Below, piece after piece: positions 62,071 to 64,000 of a DNA stretch of 64,000 bases. The notes beneath the pieces were generated by a model, which saw only the letters and a program-made list of their open reading frames with translations, ran no database searches and was not told where the DNA came from. The position numbers and the translations under genes are program-made. The first letter of the stretch is position 1. Every line of letters begins with the position of its first letter. The DNA is from Tibeticola sediminis (GTDB lineage: Bacteria > Pseudomonadota > Gammaproteobacteria > Burkholderiales > Burkholderiaceae_C): assembly GCF_003843835.1 (NCBI RefSeq), contig NZ_RKQL01000004.1, positions 69,501 through 133,500 of the forward strand, in the 5' to 3' direction.

Positions 62071-63654
62071 ATGACGGATCAAAGGTTGGAGCGCCGCCGA
62101 ACGGGGTGGCTGCTGGCGGGGCTTTGGGGGCTGTTGCTGGTGTTGGCGGCGCTGCGGCCGCTGGCTGTGCCCGATGAGGGGCGCTATGCCGAGGTGGGAC
62201 GCTGGATGCTGCAGAGCGGCGACTGGCTCACGCCGCGGCTCAATGGCCTGCCGTTTTTCCACAAGCCGCCGCTGCTGCATTGGCTGCAGGCAGCGAGCAT
62301 GGCCGTGTTCGGCGAGAACGCCTGGGCCGCGCGCCTGGTGCCCGCGCTGCACGCCGGGCTGATGCTGTTGGGCGTGTACCTGGCGTCGCGCGCGCTCGCG
62401 CCAGCGCTGGCACCGAAGGCCAGCGCCGAGGCGTTCGCGCGCCGCGCCGCGCTGATGTTCGGCACCAGCCTGGCCTTTCTGCTCGGCGGGCAGTATGTGA
62501 ACCACGACATGCTGGTGGCGGCGTGGATCGCCACGGCGATCTGGTTGTTCGCGTTCGCGTTTCTGCACGGCGAGCGCCCGCATGCGGGACTGGCGCGGCT
62601 GGGCTTCGTCGCCTGTGCGCTCGGCGTGCTCGGGAAGGGGCTGATCGGCGTGGTGCTGCCGGGGGGCGTCATTTTCTTCTGGCTGCTCGCGACCGGGCAG
62701 TGGCGCAAGATGCCGCGCTTGCCTTGGTTCAGCGGCCTCGCGTTGTTCGCGCTGGTGGCCGTGCCGTGGTTCGTGCTGGAGCAACGCCTCTATCCGGGCT
62801 TGTTCGATTACCTGTTTGGCGACCAGCAGTTCCGCCGATACACCGCCGGCGGCTTCAACAACGCGCATCCGTGGTGGTTCTACGGCGTGGCGCTGCTTGC
62901 CCTCTTTTTTCCCTGGCTGTTTTGGGTGTTTTTTGCGGCGAAGCCCGGCGTGAAATCGTCATCTGTTGCTACGGAAAACAAAGCGTTTCAGATCTGGCTG
63001 CTGTGCCTGATCTGGGTCGGTTTGATCGTCGGTTTCTTCTCCATCCCACGCTCCAAGCTGGTCGGCTATGTGCTGCCCGTGCTGTCGCCGCTCGCGCTGC
63101 TGGCGGCGCTGGGTTGGGAGCGGATGTTTGGCGCGCGCGCTGGCGCGCCCCGGCTGCTTGCCGCGCTCTGCCTCGCGGCGGTCGCACTCGCCGCGGTGCT
63201 CGAGCCGCTGTCGACGCGCCTCACCCGCGACAAGCGCGCATACGACCTGGCCCAGACGCTGGCCTGCGCCGCGAGTCCCGAGGACACGGTCTACGTGCTG
63301 GGCGGCTACCCCTACGACCTGCCGTTCTACGTGCGCACGCCCAAACCGTTCGTGGTGCTGCAGGACTGGCCCGCGCTGCGCCGCACCGCGGGCGACAACT
63401 GGGCGCGTGAGCTGTTCGAGGCCGGGGATTTCGAGCCCGCCACGGCCGCGCAGGTGCTGCAAAGCCCCGAGGTGCTGCCCGACGCTGCCCGCCGACCCGG
63501 ACAGTGGCTGCTGGTGCCGCATGACCACCCCGACGGCGACTGGAAGCACGGCTGGGTGCTGGTGCAGCGCGGCCGCGCCTGGTCGCTGTACCGCTCAGCG
63601 CCGGAACGCCCAGTAGCGGCTGAGCACGAAAGTCTGCGCGGCTGCCACCGTTAA
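62071..63654 (+). CDS. GT39-type (ArnT-like) membrane glycosyltransferase
   Basis: Polytopic enzyme of 527 residues. First periplasmic loop ALRPLAVPDEGRYAEVGRWM LQSGDWLTPRLNGLPFFHKP PLLHWL has the ArnT DEGRYAE catalytic motif and FHKPPL; FSIPRSKLVGYVLPVLSPLA LLAALG is also characteristic. Acceptor may be lipid A or another glycolipid. Codons for PGVKSSSVATENK in a loop between helices derive from an inverted RC repeat. Its last 60 bp overlap the convergent GtrA gene. Confidence 0.88.
   Translation: MTDQRLERRRTGWLLAGLWGLLLVLAALRPLAVPDEGRYAEVGRWMLQSGDWLTPRLNGLPFFHKPPLLHWLQAASMAVFGENAWAARLVPALHAGLMLLGVYLASRALAPALAPKASAEAFARRAALMFGTSLAFLLGGQYVNHDMLVAAWIATAIWLFAFAFLHGERPHAGLARLGFVACALGVLGKGLIGVVLPGGVIFFWLLATGQWRKMPRLPWFSGLALFALVAVPWFVLEQRLYPGLFDYLFGDQQFRRYTAGGFNNAHPWWFYGVALLALFFPWLFWVFFAAKPGVKSSSVATENKAFQIWLLCLIWVGLIVGFFSIPRSKLVGYVLPVLSPLALLAALGWERMFGARAGAPRLLAALCLAAVALAAVLEPLSTRLTRDKRAYDLAQTLACAASPEDTVYVLGGYPYDLPFYVRTPKPFVVLQDWPALRRTAGDNWARELFEAGDFEPATAAQVLQSPEVLPDAARRPGQWLLVPHDHPDGDWKHGWVLVQRGRAWSLYRSAPERPVAAEHESLRGCHR
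62945..62983 (-). repeat. RC dispersed repeat, copy 6 (inverted), inside the GT39 gene
   Basis: The plus strand reads CCGGCGTGAAAT..TTGCTACGGAAAACAAAG, the reverse complement of the RC pattern. Inserted in a membrane-protein loop without breaking the frame. Confidence 0.6.
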
Positions 63655-63963
63655 CGCGACGAACAGCGCGGCCAGGCCCGGCCAGCCTAGGCCGCGCAGC
63701 AGCGCGATGAACACCAGTTCGTTGGTCGCAAAGCCCGCCAGGGCCGTGGCCAGAAAGCGCCTGAAGCTCTGCGCCACGGTGGTGCCCGCATCCGAAAAGC
63801 TCAGCAGCCGGTGGCCGGCAAAACTCACGAAGAAGGCCACGGCAAATCCCAGCGCGTTCGCAAGCTCCGGCCACAGGTGCGGCTGCGCCCAGGCGAACAC
63901 GCCCATGTGCGTGAGCGCTGCGGCCACGCCCACCAGCAGGAACCAGACGAGGCTGCGCTTCAC
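63595..63963 (-). CDS. GtrA-family membrane protein
   Basis: Protein of 122 residues from GTG 63963 with four helices: LVWFLLVGVAAALTHMGVFA, NALGFAVAFFVSFAGHRLLS F, RRFLATALAGFATNELVFIA LL and ALFVALTVAAAQTFVLSRYW AF. GtrA-type proteins flip or carry polyprenyl-phosphate sugars used by GT39-like transferases. Overlaps the 3' end of the ArnT-like gene tail to tail by 60 bp. The start is near the window edge; an upstream start cannot be excluded. Confidence 0.88.
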   Translation of the reverse strand: MKRSLVWFLLVGVAAALTHMGVFAWAQPHLWPELANALGFAVAFFVSFAGHRLLSFSDAGTTVAQSFRRFLATALAGFATNELVFIALLRGLGWPGLAALFVALTVAAAQTFVLSRYWAFRR

Positions 63964-64000
63964 GACCCGAGCGGTGCTTGCGCCGAGGCCCGGCCGGCCG

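Overview
The window is G+C-rich chromosomal DNA that looks like a betaproteobacterium of the order Burkholderiales, most likely Comamonadaceae or a near relative. Support comes from the pilT/pilU pair next to a YggS gene, the rsmI/yraN/SIS/BON cluster, the small DUF1840 and DUF3365 genes, the acyl-CoA ligase plus branched-chain-type ABC operon, and a dispersed repeat of the form TTTTTGATAGC..CCATTTCACGCTGG that I associate with this family. I cannot name the genus. Genes are dense on both strands and many are coupled by ATGA/GTGA overlaps. No rRNA, tRNA, CRISPR array or complete insertion sequence was seen.

Layout. 1-1729: a drug-efflux-type MFS gene (runs off the left edge) coupled to a small Cys-rich protein. 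1730-5907: a LysR regulator divergent from an omega-amino-acid transaminase and mmsA, probably beta-alanine catabolism. 5930-9305: cytochrome b561, then rsmI divergent from yraN-SIS(DiaA-like)-BON lipoprotein. 9515-14054: dehydrogenase, pilU, a cyclic-nucleotide-binding protein and pilT on the minus strand, divergent from yggS. 14125-18210: ahpC-ahpF divergent from a GMC oxidoreductase. 18514-23478: TSUP permease, CapA-like lipoprotein, MBL hydrolase, ubiC and small proteins of unknown function.

23536-25993 is the most unusual region: an apparent fossil integron. A decayed integron integrase (intI, plus strand) faces away from two minus-strand gene cassettes: an A+T-rich P-loop ATPase gene whose stop codon lies inside a 102-bp attC site, followed by a glyoxalase-fold (VOC) cassette killed by two in-frame stops. 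The integrase is fused to what looks like the 3' tail of an Mrr-type restriction gene.

26099-34392 carries malate synthase G, a Crp-type regulator, an rRNA pseudouridine synthase, a lipase-like hydrolase, htpG and an exported glutathione peroxidase with its ribosome-binding site buried in a hairpin. 34726-42167 is an eight-gene lipid-modification operon (FAD oxidase, DUF1365, cyclopropane-fatty-acid synthase type methyltransferase, chalcone-isomerase-like protein, MFS, DUF3833, SDR, NTF2-like). 42407-49177 holds radA, a Rep-type helicase, phospholipase A and small exported proteins. 49396-57914 is a minus-strand operon of acyl-CoA ligase, LivGHMKF-type transporter and PaaK-like ligase, which would import an organic acid and activate it as a CoA thioester. 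58124-63963 ends with a LysR regulator and a glycolipid-type cluster (two GT39-type transferases, DUF2214, ChbG/HpnK deacetylase, GtrA).

Three dispersed repeat families cross the window: R1 (about 165 bp, terminal inverted repeat GGCAACGCTGAAC), R2 (145-235 bp, terminal inverted repeat CCTAAATCCGGCAGTTG) and RC (about 50 bp, the Comamonadaceae-type repeat). They often sit at gene ends, sometimes supply the stop codon, and RC is translated inside three genes.
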